From an uncultured Clostridia bacterium (lineage in GTDB: Bacteria; Bacillota; Clostridia; Oscillospirales; Ruminococcaceae): a stretch of DNA of 5,735 nucleotides. The translations under genes were made by a program, and so were the position numbers. Each line of letters starts with the position of its first letter. The first letter of the stretch is position 1. The stretch spans positions 1 through 5,735 of the forward strand of contig CALMXN010000005.1 of assembly GCA_937871145.1 (NCBI GenBank). Direction: 5' to 3'. This document shows, piece after piece, positions 4,855 through 5,735 of this stretch. The notes under the pieces were generated by a model. The model ran no database searches. It saw only the letters and a list, made by a program, of their open reading frames with translations, and was not told the DNA's origin.

Positions 4855-5735
4855 TTATTTAGTGAGGCCCCATATATCGCGTGCGTAATCGTCAACAGCT
4901 CTGTCAGCTGAGAAGACACCAGCACCAGCAATATTGTGGAGTGACATTCTGTTCCACTTTTCTTTATCCATATAGCATTCAGAAGCATATCGTTGTGCCT
5001 GTTGATATGCATCAAAATCAGCAAGAACCATATAAGGATCAGAGAATTTAAGTGAGTTTGCGATATCGGGGAAAGATGAACCATTAATACCAGCATATAG
5101 TCTGTCAATAGCAGATTTCATGATAGGGTTACTGTTGTAATAGTCTTCAGGACGATAGTTTGAGGCTTTCCTTGCATTCACTTCATCAGTTGACATACCA
5201 AAGGTAAGGATATTGTCAGCACCAACCTGATCGAATATTTCTACATTAGCGCCGTCCATTGTTCCGATAGTAATAGCACCGTTGAGCATAAGCTTCATAT
5301 TACCAGTACCGGAAGCTTCTGTTCCAGCAAGAGAAATCTGTTCGCTTATTTCACTTGCTGGCATTAATATTTCAGATAATGTTACACAGTAATCCTCAAG
5401 GAATATAACATTAAGTTTTTCATTAAGCTTTGGATTTTTCTTTAATTCCTGTGAAATGCTCCATATCATCTTGATAATCTGTTTTGCAAGGAAATATCCC
5501 GGTGCAGCCTTAGCTGCAAATATATAAGTCTTCGGAACAAAATCAGCATCAGGATTATTCAGAAGGTAATTGTACTGAGCAATAATATTCAAGGCGTTAA
5601 GGTGCTGACGCTTGTATTCGTGAAGTCGCTTTACCTGTACGTCAAAGATACTGTCTGTGTTCAGGATAACACCTGTCTCATTCTTGACATACTTTGCAAA
5701 ATTCTCTTTGTTGGCTTTTTTCACTGTTGCAAGTC
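4855..5735 (-). CDS. glgP: Glycogen/starch (alpha-glucan) phosphorylase, C-terminal part, cut by the window edge
   Basis: A GT35-family phosphorylase, which releases glucose 1-phosphate from the ends of alpha-1,4-glucans using pyridoxal phosphate, in the cytoplasm. About 292 C-terminal residues of a usual 750-820 are present, so roughly the N-terminal 500 are missing beyond the right edge. A GTG at 5724-5722 is an internal valine: the frame stays open upstream (LAT) and family proteins continue through it. Numbering from that valine, visible motifs are QVKRLHEYKRQ (30-40), and EASGTGNMK (136-144) with K144 (codon 5295-5293) the lysine that binds pyridoxal phosphate, followed by LNGAITIGTMDGANVEI (147-163). 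The end, NIAGAGVFSADRAVDDYARDIWGL, matches the normal family C terminus. The stop TAA is at 4857-4855 and a strong terminator follows directly. Glycogen use fits a fermentative gut Clostridia, but its upstream neighbours are unseen. Maltodextrin versus glycogen preference cannot be told. Confidence 0.96.
   Translation of the reverse strand, partial: LATVKKANKENFAKYVKNETGVILNTDSIFDVQVKRLHEYKRQHLNALNIIAQYNYLLNNPDADFVPKTYIFAAKAAPGYFLAKQIIKMIWSISQELKKNPKLNEKLNVIFLEDYCVTLSEILMPASEISEQISLAGTEASGTGNMKLMLNGAITIGTMDGANVEIFDQVGADNILTFGMSTDEVNARKASNYRPEDYYNSNPIMKSAIDRLYAGINGSSFPDIANSLKFSDPYMVLADFDAYQQAQRYASECYMDKEKWNRMSLHNIAGAGVFSADRAVDDYARDIWGLTK

Noticed and set aside
4743..5108. 121-codon minus-strand frame overlapping the end of glycogen phosphorylase
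   Set aside because: It is out of frame with the conserved phosphorylase sequence, runs through the terminator and promoter, and has no recognisable protein features.
1..5735. CRISPR array, tRNA or rRNA genes, insertion sequence or prophage genes
   Set aside because: I saw no spaced direct repeats, cloverleaf, rRNA core sequence, transposase or integrase motifs in the window.

Overview
This looks like a 5.7-kb contig, or contig-sized piece, from a low-GC Gram-positive bacterium, probably a gut-type Clostridia such as Ruminococcus or a relative. That placement is inferred from AT-rich codon use, strong AGGAGG ribosome sites, all-TAA stops, sigma-A-like promoters and the protein families present; no rRNA or marker gene fixes the taxon. 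Both ends cut through genes.

Layout. (1) 1-533, plus strand: the C-terminal two thirds of a polar amino acid ABC transporter ATPase (GlnQ type). Its upstream part is replaced by a 31-bp fold-back copy of its own sequence, which is probably an assembly or amplification artefact. (2) 534-1245: a monocistronic unit with its own promoter, encoding an unrecognised 175-residue soluble protein and ending in a clear terminator. (3) 1260-3825: a complete heavy-metal resistance operon. It has a near-consensus promoter, an ArsR/SmtB-type palindromic operator over the transcription start, a CadC/SmtB-like repressor, a Zn/Cd/Pb P1B-type ATPase starting 10 nt after the repressor stop, and a bidirectional terminator. 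(4) 3827-4819, minus strand: a class I SAM-dependent methyltransferase preceded by a leader of about 240 nt. The leader starts at a perfect TTGACA-17-TATAAT promoter and contains an intrinsic terminator plus a competing antiterminator pairing. (5) 4824-5735, minus strand: the C-terminal part of glycogen phosphorylase with its own terminator.

How the genes work together. Only the repressor and the ATPase form an evident functional pair: when Zn, Cd or Pb binds the repressor, it should leave the operator and allow synthesis of the efflux pump. The other genes are separate transcription units with no obvious shared pathway.

The most interesting item is the methyltransferase leader (about 4784-4604, minus strand). 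It has the layout of a transcription attenuator or riboswitch, or alternatively of a stand-alone small RNA of about 180 nt, and I cannot match it to a known class from memory.
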